64,000 nt of DNA from Aliiruegeria sabulilitoris (GTDB lineage Bacteria > Pseudomonadota > Alphaproteobacteria > Rhodobacterales > Rhodobacteraceae): NCBI RefSeq assembly GCF_001558155.1, contig NZ_LOAS01000011.1, positions 172,630-236,629 on the forward strand, read 5' to 3'. The notes under the pieces are model-generated. The model searched no databases. It saw only the letters and a program-made list of their open reading frames with translations, and had not been told where the DNA came from. Position numbers and translations under genes: made by a program. Below are positions 56,336-63,912 of this stretch, piece by piece (positions within the stretch are counted from its first letter, which is position 1; each line of letters opens with the position of its first letter).

Positions 56336-56952
56336 GCCATCACCTCTCGTACCCGTTCGCGCAGCACCGGCAGGAGCTCCGCCTCGAACCAGGGGTTTTT
56401 CTTCAGCCACGCCGTATTGCGCCAGGACGGATGGGGCAAGGGGAAGGTTTCGGGCGCAAAGTCGCGCCAAGCGGCCACGGTACGCGTGACGCCGCCCGAA
56501 GCGGCCGCTTTCAGGTGGTATTTCTGCGCGTAGCCGCCGACGAGGATGGTCACCGCGAACGGGCCGGCATGGGCCAGTACGGCGTCGCGCCAAGTCTTCG
56601 CGCAGATTGCCGGTGGCGGCAGGTCCGCTCCCTTGGCGTAGCCTGGAAAGCAGAAGGCCATGGGGATGATCGCCACCCGATCGCGGTCGTAGAATGCGTC
56701 GCGCCCGAGACCGAGCCAGTCGCGCAGCCGGTCACCGGACGGGTCGTGAAAGGGGATGCCCGCCGCGTGCACTCGCGCGCCCGGCGCCTGTCCCGCGATC
56801 AGGATCCGCGCACCAGGACGAAACCAGACAACCGGGCGCGGTTCATGCGCCGTCTCGGTCTGTGCGAATCTTTGAGCGCACAGGCGGCAGGACTCGATCC
56901 TCGGAACAAGCTCTTGAACAGGCACTTCGCCATACGCTCCACGACATACCAC
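56332..56952 (-). CDS. uracil-DNA glycosylase superfamily protein
   Basis: 206 residues; a GTG start nine codons in (VPVQELVPRIESCRLCAQRF) is also plausible. Motif A GQAPG at 54-58, IPFHDPSGDRLRDWLGLGR, and the late PLPHPSWRN form the UDG fold. The CRLC pair may be part of an iron-sulphur site as in family 4/5 enzymes, but further Cys ligands are not clear. The natural substrate is probably uracil or other deaminated bases, unverified. It is coupled to the SseB-like gene. Confidence 0.8.
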   Translation of the reverse strand: MVCRGAYGEVPVQELVPRIESCRLCAQRFAQTETAHEPRPVVWFRPGARILIAGQAPGARVHAAGIPFHDPSGDRLRDWLGLGRDAFYDRDRVAIIPMAFCFPGYAKGADLPPPAICAKTWRDAVLAHAGPFAVTILVGGYAQKYHLKAAASGGVTRTVAAWRDFAPETFPLPHPSWRNTAWLKKNPWFEAELLPVLRERVREVMA

Positions 56953-56981
56953 TGGTAACAGTGGGACTATTTTACTATTGC

Positions 56982-57007
56982 GATATTTCTAGAAATATAG
57001 AAATATC
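56982..57007. promoter_or_regulatory. ArsR-type operator upstream of arsR-like gene
   Basis: ATATTTCTAGAAATAT at 56983-56998 is a perfect 16-bp palindrome; GATATTTC (56982-56989) and GAAATATC (57000-57007) form an overlapping second dyad. It lies just upstream of the ArsR-type ATG at 57013. ArsR/SmtB repressors bind such sites. Confidence 0.8.
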
Positions 57008-57012
57008 ATCTT

Positions 57013-57357
57013 ATGACCGACCAGACCCCCAGCTCCGTTCCCCTGGAACTAGCCGCCTCCACTTTCGCCGCGCTTGGCTCCGAGCAACGCCTGATGGTGC
57101 TACGGACCCTCGTGCGCGCCGGGCCGGAGGGGCTGCCCATCGGAAAGCTGGGTGAGCGCAGCGGTGTGACGGGCTCCACGTTAACCCATCACGTCAAGAT
57201 CCTGAACCAGGCCGGGCTTGTCCACCAGAGCAAGAAGGGGCGTAGCGTGATCTGCGCCGCGGTTGCCTATGACGAGATCCGGACGCTCTCCGAATTCCTC
57301 CTCTCCGAATGCTGCGCCGATTGCGACGCCCCTGCCGAAGGCCACAACCATGAGTGA
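57013..57357 (+). CDS. ArsR-family metal-responsive repressor
   Basis: 114 residues. Winged helix with FAALGSEQRLMVLRTLVRAG and the recognition helix SGVTGSTLTHHVKILNQAGL. C-terminal cysteines (SECCADCDAP) and His residues (GHNHE) are metal-ligand candidates, so it may sense arsenite, Cd, Zn or Cu by derepression. It is coupled to the permease by an eight-base overlap, with its operator just upstream, the usual self-regulated efflux unit. Confidence 0.9.
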   Translation: MTDQTPSSVPLELAASTFAALGSEQRLMVLRTLVRAGPEGLPIGKLGERSGVTGSTLTHHVKILNQAGLVHQSKKGRSVICAAVAYDEIRTLSEFLLSECCADCDAPAEGHNHE

Positions 57358-58390
57358 CACGACCCAAACCCCTCCCCGCCTGCCCACGTTTTGGCGGCGG
57401 ACCGACAAGGTCTGGCTGTTCATCGCCGCAATTCCGCTCGCTGTCGCCCTGTTCGACACGCCTCAGACGTTTCCTACGATCGAATTCGCCCTCGGCGCAC
57501 TCGGCCACACCGCGCCCTTCATCATCTTTGCCGTGCTCGCCGTGGCGCTGCTGAAGGCAACCGGGGCCGAAAACCTGCTGGCCCGCGCCTTCGAGGGGCG
57601 CGAGGTGCGCATGATCTTCCTCGCTGCCGTTGCGGGCGGACTGTCGCCCTTCTGTTCCTGCGAGGTCATCCCCTTCATCGCCGCCATGCTGGCGCTCGGC
57701 GCGCCGCTTTCGGCGGTCATGGCCTTCTGGCTATCCTCGCCGCTGATGGACCCGGCCATGTTCCTGATCACCTCCGGCACGCTGGGCTGGGAATTCGCGC
57801 TCGCCAAGACGGTCGCGGCAATCGGCCTAGGCTTGCTCGGCGGCTTCGGCGTGCGCCTGTTTGCCAACACACCCGTCTTTGCCGATCCTCTGCGCAAAAA
57901 ACCTCAAACGGGCTGCGGCAGCAGCTGTGGATGCGGCAAACCCTTCTCGGGCAAGCCGGTCTGGAAATTCTGGCCGGACCCTGAGCGGCGTACCGCCTTC
58001 TGGGCCTCGATCCGCGAAAACGGCCCGTTCCTGTTCAAGTGGCTGCTGCTGGCTTACCTGCTGGAGGCGCTGATGCTGGAATACGTTCCGGCGGAGGCCA
58101 TCGCGCAACTGCTTGGCGGCGAGGGGATCCGGCCGGTCCTGCTTGGTGCCATCGTCGGCGCGCCGGCCTATCTGAATGGCTATGCCGCGGTGCCGCTGAT
58201 CGATGCCCTTCTGCAACAGGGCATGGCGAATGGCGCGGCGATGTCCTTCGCGCTGGCCGGTGGCATCAGCTGTGTCCCGGCGGCTGTGGCCGTCTGGGCA
58301 TTGGTCAAGCCCCGGGTCTTCGCTGGCTACCTGGGCTTTGCGATGATTGGCGCCCTGCTGGCCGGCCTGAGCTGGGGCGCCATCGCCTGA
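57350..58390 (+). CDS. permease of the ArsP/DUF318 metal or organoarsenical efflux family
   Basis: 346 residues from the ATG at 57350, overlapping the ArsR gene. About eight to ten helices. Cys motif PFCSCEVIPF (Cys102, Cys104) is conserved in the family; an internal loop has CGSSCGCGK (Cys189, Cys193, Cys195), likely metal-binding. Relatives export organoarsenicals (ArsP) or Cu/Zn (SO_0444-like). The substrate cannot be assigned. It is followed by a hairpin terminator. Confidence 0.88.
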   Translation: MSDTTQTPPRLPTFWRRTDKVWLFIAAIPLAVALFDTPQTFPTIEFALGALGHTAPFIIFAVLAVALLKATGAENLLARAFEGREVRMIFLAAVAGGLSPFCSCEVIPFIAAMLALGAPLSAVMAFWLSSPLMDPAMFLITSGTLGWEFALAKTVAAIGLGLLGGFGVRLFANTPVFADPLRKKPQTGCGSSCGCGKPFSGKPVWKFWPDPERRTAFWASIRENGPFLFKWLLLAYLLEALMLEYVPAEAIAQLLGGEGIRPVLLGAIVGAPAYLNGYAAVPLIDALLQQGMANGAAMSFALAGGISCVPAAVAVWALVKPRVFAGYLGFAMIGALLAGLSWGAIA

Positions 58391-58408
58391 AGGCGCCCGA
58401 ACGAGCAT

Positions 58409-58445
58409 ACGCAAAGCGGCCATCGGGTCGCTTTGCGTCCATTTT
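58409..58445 (+). terminator. hairpin terminator after the permease gene
   Basis: ACGCAAAGCG at 58409-58418 and CGCTTTGCGT at 58429-58438 form a ten-pair stem with loop GCCATCGGGT, followed by CCATTTT. Confidence 0.72.
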
Positions 58446-58568
58446 GCCTAAATTCTTGCAGTATTCCCAATTTGGCAGACATAATGGCGCCAAAAATCAG
58501 GGCCATAGTTAACCGCAATGAAATGCCGTCGGGTCGAAAGTGACGGCCAGGCAGGCCGGAACCGGTAA

Positions 58569-59222
58569 ATGATCGAGTTTGACAACGTGAGTAAGTCCTT
58601 CTGGACGGGCACGCAGCGCAAGGTGATTCTTGATCGCGCCAACCTGCGCGTGGAAATCGGCCGCTCACTTGGAATCCTCGCCCCCAATGGCACCGGCAAG
58701 ACGACCATCATCAACATGATGGCCGGGCTGGAAAAACCCGATGAAGGCGAGATCCGGCGCTCCAGCCGTGTTTCCTTCCCGCTGGGCTTCATGGGCGGCG
58801 TGGTCAATCGGCATAGCGGCACGGAAAATGCCCGCTATATCGCGCAGCTCTACGCGTTGGACCCCGATTACGTCGAAGCCTTCGTGCGCTGGATGTGCAA
58901 TCTGGAAGAGTATTTCGACATGCCGGTTGGCACATACTCGACCGGTATGCGCGCGCGCTTTTGTTTCGCGCTCCTGCTGGCGCTGGATTTCGACATCTAC
59001 CTGATCGACGAGGGGATGCCCAATTCCGCCGATGTGGAATTCAACCGCAAGGCCGGCTCCATCCTGCGAGAGCGGCTGACCAAGACGACGATCGTGATCG
59101 TGTCGCACCAGCCCAAGACCCTTGAGAAATTCGCCCGTAGCGCCGCGGTGCTGCGAGGTGGCAAACTACACATGTTCGACACCCTGGAAGAGGCAGCACA
59201 GCTTTATGACTACAAAGGCTAA
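58569..59222 (+). CDS. KpsT/CtrD-like capsule-export ABC ATPase
   Basis: 217 residues. Walker A ILAPNGTGKTTIINMM (about 36-51), ABC signature YSTGMRARFCFAL, Walker B YLIDEGMPNS, and the KpsT-typical DYVEAFVRWMCNLEEYFDMP between. It energises export of capsular polysaccharide together with KpsM and the KpsE/KpsD periplasmic bridge. No KpsM permease gene is adjacent here. It overlaps the KpsE-like gene by 17 bases. Confidence 0.9.
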   Translation: MIEFDNVSKSFWTGTQRKVILDRANLRVEIGRSLGILAPNGTGKTTIINMMAGLEKPDEGEIRRSSRVSFPLGFMGGVVNRHSGTENARYIAQLYALDPDYVEAFVRWMCNLEEYFDMPVGTYSTGMRARFCFALLLALDFDIYLIDEGMPNSADVEFNRKAGSILRERLTKTTIVIVSHQPKTLEKFARSAAVLRGGKLHMFDTLEEAAQLYDYKG

Positions 59223-60789
59223 GAAATATCGCCTCAGACGGGGTGCCCCGCTGGCAGAAGCGGGTGAAACGCCCGCCACGGCCGCGCAGGACACCGCCTC
59301 CGCACAGGCATCCCGGCCCGCTCGGTCGGGCGAGATCGACACGCCCCAGGAAGTCGCCTCGGAGGCCGATATTGCCGCGATCCGAAAGGAAGGCCTGACT
59401 GGCCGGCAGCTTCGCATGGCCCGCCGCACGGCACAGAAACACGGACTGGCGCCGACCTCGGATTTCGACGCGGTACGCCTGCTGCGTGCCAGGGGGATCG
59501 ACCCGTTCCGCCGCGCGCCCATGCTCGAACTGGTCTCCAACCAGAACGGCCCGGCATCTGGCAGCCAGATCCAGCTTCCGCAGACGGTGGTGCGCTCCGC
59601 GCCGCCGGCCTTGCCCGGCCACACCGTCGTTCCGCCCACCGACCAGGCCGAGGAGATTTTCCGGATCCAGCGCGACATTGCCGCGCGCCGCCGGCGCAAG
59701 AGCCTTCTGCTACTGGTCCGCCTGGCCGTTTTCGTCCTTCTTCCCGCACTTCTGGCGGGCTGGTATTTCGCGTTTCGGGCGACGCCAATGTACGCGACGA
59801 AATCCGAGTTCGTGATCCAGCAGGCCGATTCTGCCGCATCGGCCAGCCTGGGCGGCCTGTCCCAGGTCGCCAGCCTCACCGTGATTCAGGACAGCACGAC
59901 CGTGCAGTCCTATCTGCAATCGCGCGACGCGATGATGCGGCTGGACGACGAGTTGGGCTTCAAGGCACATTTCTCGCAGGATTGGATCGACCCGATCCAA
60001 CGCCTCGAAGCCGATGCCACCAACGAAGCTGCCTATCGCCTGTATCAGCGCAATGTGAAGGTCGGCTATGACCCGACCGAGGGCATTCTGAAGATGGAAG
60101 TCATCGCGGCCGATCCGGCGGTAAGCCAGGGTTTTGCCGAGGCGTTGATCGGTTATGCCGAGCAACAGGTCGACAACCTGTCCCAACGCCTGCGCGAAGA
60201 CCAGATGTCCGGTGCCCAGGACAGCTACGCGGATTCGGAACAGAAGGTGCGCGATGCGCAGCAGAAAGTGCTCGCCCTGCAGGAGGATCTCGGCGTGATC
60301 GACCCGGCGACCGAGACCGGTGCGCTGATGCAGCAGATCACGAAATTCGAGATGCAGCTTTACGAGAAGCAACTGCAACTTGAACAACTCAAGGCCAACT
60401 CGCGGCCGAACGCGGCGCGCATGAGCGGCGTCCAGGGGGACATCGCGAGACTGGATGCGTTGATCGAGCACCTGCGATCGACCATGACGGAAAGCGGCAC
60501 CGGGGAGGCTTCGCTTGCCCGCATCACCGGGCAGCTACGCATCGCCGAGGCCGAGTTGGCAACCCGGCAGCTCCTGCTGCAGCAGGCCGCGCAGCAGCTC
60601 GAACTGTCTCGGATCGAGGCCAATCGCCAAGTGCGCTACATGGCGGTCGGCGTTCGGCCTGTTGCACCGGACGAGCCCACCTATCCCCGCGCCTTCGAAA
60701 ATACCTTGCTGGCATTCCTCATCTTTGCGGGTATTTATCTGATGATATCGCTGACCGCTTCGGTGCTGCGAGAACAGATATCGTCCTGA
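59206..60789 (+). CDS. KpsE/CtrB-like capsule export inner-membrane protein
   Basis: 527 residues from the ATG at 59206. The N-terminal 170 residues are polar, Arg-rich and probably cytosolic, an extension not usual in KpsE. Two transmembrane helices (about 193-213 and 497-520) flank a periplasmic part that is largely coiled coil (about 330-470, SEQKVRDAQQKVLALQEDLG). The polysaccharide co-polymerase-like ATPMYATKSEFVIQQ block follows helix 1. It bridges the ABC transporter to the outer-membrane channel. It is coupled to the KpsT-like gene. Confidence 0.88.
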   Translation: MTTKAKKYRLRRGAPLAEAGETPATAAQDTASAQASRPARSGEIDTPQEVASEADIAAIRKEGLTGRQLRMARRTAQKHGLAPTSDFDAVRLLRARGIDPFRRAPMLELVSNQNGPASGSQIQLPQTVVRSAPPALPGHTVVPPTDQAEEIFRIQRDIAARRRRKSLLLLVRLAVFVLLPALLAGWYFAFRATPMYATKSEFVIQQADSAASASLGGLSQVASLTVIQDSTTVQSYLQSRDAMMRLDDELGFKAHFSQDWIDPIQRLEADATNEAAYRLYQRNVKVGYDPTEGILKMEVIAADPAVSQGFAEALIGYAEQQVDNLSQRLREDQMSGAQDSYADSEQKVRDAQQKVLALQEDLGVIDPATETGALMQQITKFEMQLYEKQLQLEQLKANSRPNAARMSGVQGDIARLDALIEHLRSTMTESGTGEASLARITGQLRIAEAELATRQLLLQQAAQQLELSRIEANRQVRYMAVGVRPVAPDEPTYPRAFENTLLAFLIFAGIYLMISLTASVLREQISS

Positions 60790-60808
60790 CGGACGGACGG
60801 AGGTTTCC

Positions 60809-61642
60809 ATGATCGATGTGACCGTCGGTGATCTGGTGATCGGCAATGATCGCCCTCTCACCGTGATCGCCGGCCCTTGCCAACTCGAATCGCTCGATCA
60901 CTCCCTGATGATCGCCTCTGCCCTCGCCGCAGCCTGCGCCGAGGCTGAGCTCGGCTTCGTCTTCAAGGCCTCCTATGACAAGGCCAACCGGACCTCGCTC
61001 TCTGGTCGTCGCGGCCCCGGCCTTGAGACGGGCCTGGAAATGCTGGCCGAGATCCGGGCCCGGGTCGGTTGCCCGGTTCTGACCGACATCCACAGCCCGG
61101 AGCAATGCGCCCCGGCTGCCGAAGCGGTGGATATCCTGCAAATCCCGGCCTTCCTCTGCCGTCAGACGGACCTGCTGCTCGCCGCCGGCGAGACCGGCGC
61201 GGTCGTGAATATCAAGAAGGGCCAGTTCCTCGCCCCCTGGGACATGCAGAACGTGGCGGATAAGGTTGCCTCGACCGGCAATCGCCGGATCTTGCTGACC
61301 GAGCGCGGCAGCAGCTTTGGCTACAATGCGCTGGTCGCGGACATGCGCAGCCTGCCGCAGATGATGGGCACAGGCTATCCCGTGGTCATGGACGCAACCC
61401 ATGCCGTGCAACAGCCCGGCGGGCTCGGCGGCTCCAGTGGCGGACAGCGCGAGTTTGCCCCGGTCATGGCCCGCGCCGCCACCGCGCTCGGTATTGCCGC
61501 GGTATTCATCGAGACCCACGACGCCCCGGACGAGGCCCCGTCCGACGGACCCAACATGATCCCCTTGCGCCAGATGCCGGAACTCCTGGGTGTTCTCGCC
61601 TCCATCGACCGTATCGCCAAGGCCAGCCCGATCCGCCTTTGA
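60809..61642 (+). CDS. kdsA: 3-deoxy-8-phosphooctulonate (Kdo-8-P) synthase
   Basis: 277 residues. VIAGPCQLESLDHSLMIASA, FKASYDKANRTSLSGRRGPG, VLTDIHSPEQCA and LTERGSSFGYNALVADMRSL are KdsA signatures; a Cys in AGPCQ suggests the metal-dependent class. It condenses PEP with arabinose-5-P to make Kdo-8-P for LPS and, in some systems, capsule linkers. It is 19 bp after the KpsE-like gene, supporting a shared role in Kdo-containing surface glycans. Confidence 0.95.
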   Translation: MIDVTVGDLVIGNDRPLTVIAGPCQLESLDHSLMIASALAAACAEAELGFVFKASYDKANRTSLSGRRGPGLETGLEMLAEIRARVGCPVLTDIHSPEQCAPAAEAVDILQIPAFLCRQTDLLLAAGETGAVVNIKKGQFLAPWDMQNVADKVASTGNRRILLTERGSSFGYNALVADMRSLPQMMGTGYPVVMDATHAVQQPGGLGGSSGGQREFAPVMARAATALGIAAVFIETHDAPDEAPSDGPNMIPLRQMPELLGVLASIDRIAKASPIRL

Positions 61643-61725
61643 ATCACCGGGAACGATTTATAGGTTTTTTTTTCGAAGAAGGGCTTGCGAGGGTCTACAG
61701 CAGCAAGTAAGAAGCCCTCCGCTGC

Positions 61726-61800
61726 TGGGGTGTAGCCAAGTGGTAAGGCAGCGGTTTTTGGTACCGTGTATCGTAGGTTCGAATCCTACCACCCCAGCCA
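61726..61800 (+). tRNA. tRNA-Gln (anticodon UUG)
   Basis: TGGGGTG pairs with CACCCCA in the acceptor stem. The anticodon loop TTTTGGT gives UUG for glutamine. A T arm GTAGGTTCGAATCCTAC follows, and CCA is encoded at 61798-61800. tRNA genes are common integration sites, and low-GC DNA starts about 150 bp downstream. Confidence 0.96.
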
Positions 61801-61958
61801 GTGGATCCAGCGACAAGTTCTAATGACCTCCGGGAGCGGCTGGGAGGCCGGAAGTGCCCCAGTTAATGCCCCGACACCCGAGACACCCGTTTGCAGTGGA
61901 ACGGGTACGACGGGTGCCGAGGTTTAGGCGGCTGGTGGAGGCATAGCCACCGCCTCAG
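61801..61958. other. 158-bp junction between tRNA-Gln and the accessory element
   Basis: It holds no gene. Two CGGGTGC/ACACCCG-type imperfect dyads lie at about 61872-61920, and an AGGCGG-GTGG...CCACCGCCT hairpin at about 61926-61955 just after the HNH gene stop. It may contain the attachment-site junction, but no duplicate of the tRNA 3' end can be seen inside the window. Confidence 0.4.
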
Positions 61959-62336
61959 TTAGATCAACCGGAAGTCCACCCCGTTCGCCCGGAAGTCCAC
62001 ATCGTCCCAGTGGTTCTCCCGATGGTCCCCTAGCTGCATGTGGTCGGGGTTGATACATCGTCGGTTATTGCACCGGTGACGTACCACCTCCGTGCTGTTG
62101 GCGGCATAGTGGTTGAACAAGCAGAAGATGAACCGATACGCCCTTTCCTGACGACCAAGGAACCGAAGCTTCTGCGGACTGATCGTCTCAGTGACGTAGC
62201 AACCGTTCTCATCCACGGTGGCTTCATCCAGCAGTGAGTTGGCCCTCGCAAGAGCCTCCTCGTAGTGGTTTCTTATCACATCTTCAAACCACGCTCTGCC
62301 ATGGTCTCGGAATTCAATATACGGACTATCACTCAT
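61959..62336 (-). CDS. HNH endonuclease, phage-type
   Basis: 125 residues from the ATG at 62336 (MSDSPYIEFRDHGRAWFEDV), which overlaps the helicase stop. The HNH motif is VVRHRCNNRRCINPDHMQLG with zinc-site residues His87, Cys89, Cys94 and His99, followed by DHRENHWDD. Its last part (LGDHRENHWDDVDFRA, codons 102-117) is repeated exactly, in inverted orientation, at the window's right end. Such HNH genes lie beside packaging or replication genes in phages. It is low in GC. Confidence 0.85.
   Translation of the reverse strand: MSDSPYIEFRDHGRAWFEDVIRNHYEEALARANSLLDEATVDENGCYVTETISPQKLRFLGRQERAYRFIFCLFNHYAANSTEVVRHRCNNRRCINPDHMQLGDHRENHWDDVDFRANGVDFRLI
61985..62033. repeat. left arm of an exact 49-bp inverted repeat
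   Basis: This segment of the HNH gene is the exact reverse complement of 63952-64000. It covers codons for LGDHRENHWDDVDFRA. Similarity to the right arm starts abruptly at CTAGGGG and continues past the window end on the right side. Confidence 0.9.
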
Positions 62337-63822
62337 CGATGATCTCCACGTCGATGTCGTAGAAACCTCCTGAATTGTCCACGATCTTACTCTTATAGCC
62401 GTCAGGACCATGAACGTGGCCTCGATCGACCCAGTAGCCGGGATGGACCCAGATAGATCTGGCGTAATCCTTGGCTCCCCATTTGACCTTTTCGTTTCGC
62501 CATCGAAGTTCGATCATGAGGTGACGTAGTCGGTTCACGTTACTGCCCATGTCTTTCTTTAGGAACTCAACGAGGTCTTCCTGCGGTACCGCGAACTGCT
62601 TGATGGCTGCAAGATGCTCCTCAAGTTGCTCCAGGGCTACTTGCCGAGACGCGCTCTGGATCTGCCGCATGATCGGGTTTGACATTGTGGCGAGGTTCAG
62701 GCTCGTGGGGTCGAACTCACCCGCCTGCTGGTGCTTCATCAGCCTAAGATAGAGAGCGGCCAGACTTTTCTCATCGTCCATGCGCTGACGAACCCGACCG
62801 ACCATCTCCCGGAACTCCTTCGCTCGGGGGCCAGAGGCATGACCATCGTGATCGACGTCGATGACGTAGTATCGGCGATCATCAGCCTCGATCCACATAG
62901 GGAGGTGATTGGAAGTGAACAGGAAACAACAGTACTGCCTGACCCGCTGCACCTCTCTTCCCTTTGCCTCTGAGGACGTGACTTCCTCGGTGATGTAGGT
63001 CTTCAGCGTGTTTCCCTGAGACGAGTCGGACTTGAGCTTCAGTTCCTCCGATACCACCAGCTTGCTCTGAAGCATCGGCAGGTTGAACCGGCTGGTGATC
63101 TTCTCGACACTGTTCTGAGTAAACGAGTTCTGCTCACCGAATAGGCGAGTGACCAACTGGCAGAGGGTACTCTTCCCCGTTCCCTTGCTTCGCGAACAAA
63201 GGAAAATAGCCCATCCCGGTTTCTTGGCTTCGTATTGGAGGTTCCACGAAAGCCAATCCGTGAAGACCCTGCGATCGGGCTCGTGAGGAAAGCTGGCCTC
63301 CAGAAACTGATCGAACCAAGAGGTGTCGGTGTCCATTGGTAGCAGATCGCGGTACCGGGGACGTCTCCAGGTGTTAAGAGTTACGAAGCCGTCATTCGGT
63401 ATTATCCTGCGATGGTCGTCAGGGCGGCAAACGAAGGTCCCATCCCACACTTGGATCGACTGTTCTGCGTTGCTGTGCTTATCCTCGATAGCTCGCTGGT
63501 AGACCGCCTTGATCAGCTCGTTGGATAGATCGATGCCGGGGAAATGCTTCCGGAAACGGTAAAGCGATGCTCTTTCTATGTCGTTCTTGGAAATCGTGTT
63601 GGCCGGGTTATCGGCGAGTTGGTACTTATTCTCCCGTCGGACGTACCAGTCAGCCATCGCTTTGCTGAGTGCAGCGATATCCTCCTCTCGTGGCTCCTCC
63701 GGTTTCGGCTTCGGGACGGGCCTAGTATGCTGCTTGTTGGGTTTTTCGTTGACAGTATTCGGTTGGATAGTTCCTGAAAAATCTAATGGTTTCAAAACTC
63801 TATGTTTTACCTTCTTTTCCAC
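62329..63822 (-). CDS. superfamily-3-type helicase/primase (DUF5906-like), phage or satellite replication protein
   Basis: 497 residues from a GTG at 63822. Walker A CSRSKGTGKSTLCQLVTRLF (GTGKST at 214-219), Walker B-like KLVVSEE at 254-260, and sensor CFLFTSNHLPMWI are the SF3/D5-like helicase core seen in phage and satellite replication proteins. The N-terminal 130 residues are basic and Pro/Glu rich, with a helical tract. The C-terminal winged region has WGAKDYARSIWVHPGYWV. It overlaps the HNH gene by eight bases and is GC-poor against the rest of the window. Confidence 0.85.
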   Translation of the reverse strand: MEKKVKHRVLKPLDFSGTIQPNTVNEKPNKQHTRPVPKPKPEEPREEDIAALSKAMADWYVRRENKYQLADNPANTISKNDIERASLYRFRKHFPGIDLSNELIKAVYQRAIEDKHSNAEQSIQVWDGTFVCRPDDHRRIIPNDGFVTLNTWRRPRYRDLLPMDTDTSWFDQFLEASFPHEPDRRVFTDWLSWNLQYEAKKPGWAIFLCSRSKGTGKSTLCQLVTRLFGEQNSFTQNSVEKITSRFNLPMLQSKLVVSEELKLKSDSSQGNTLKTYITEEVTSSEAKGREVQRVRQYCCFLFTSNHLPMWIEADDRRYYVIDVDHDGHASGPRAKEFREMVGRVRQRMDDEKSLAALYLRLMKHQQAGEFDPTSLNLATMSNPIMRQIQSASRQVALEQLEEHLAAIKQFAVPQEDLVEFLKKDMGSNVNRLRHLMIELRWRNEKVKWGAKDYARSIWVHPGYWVDRGHVHGPDGYKSKIVDNSGGFYDIDVEIIDE

Positions 63823-63912
63823 CCTATTGCGGCTAGAGTGGCGGCCCCGGACGAGTTAATAAAAAGATTAGTTCAGATTAGATAGGGTTCGTCCGGACTA
63901 ACGCAGGTGGGA
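63823..63912. promoter_or_regulatory. AT-rich divergent region with inverted and direct repeats, possible origin or control site
   Basis: CCGGACGA at 63847-63854 and TCGTCCGG at 63889-63896 flank an AT-rich stretch. Inside it AGATTAG occurs at 63865 and 63875, spaced exactly ten bp, like iterons. It separates the helicase gene from a rightward frame at 63913. A replication origin or an early-promoter operator are both possible. Confidence 0.5.
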
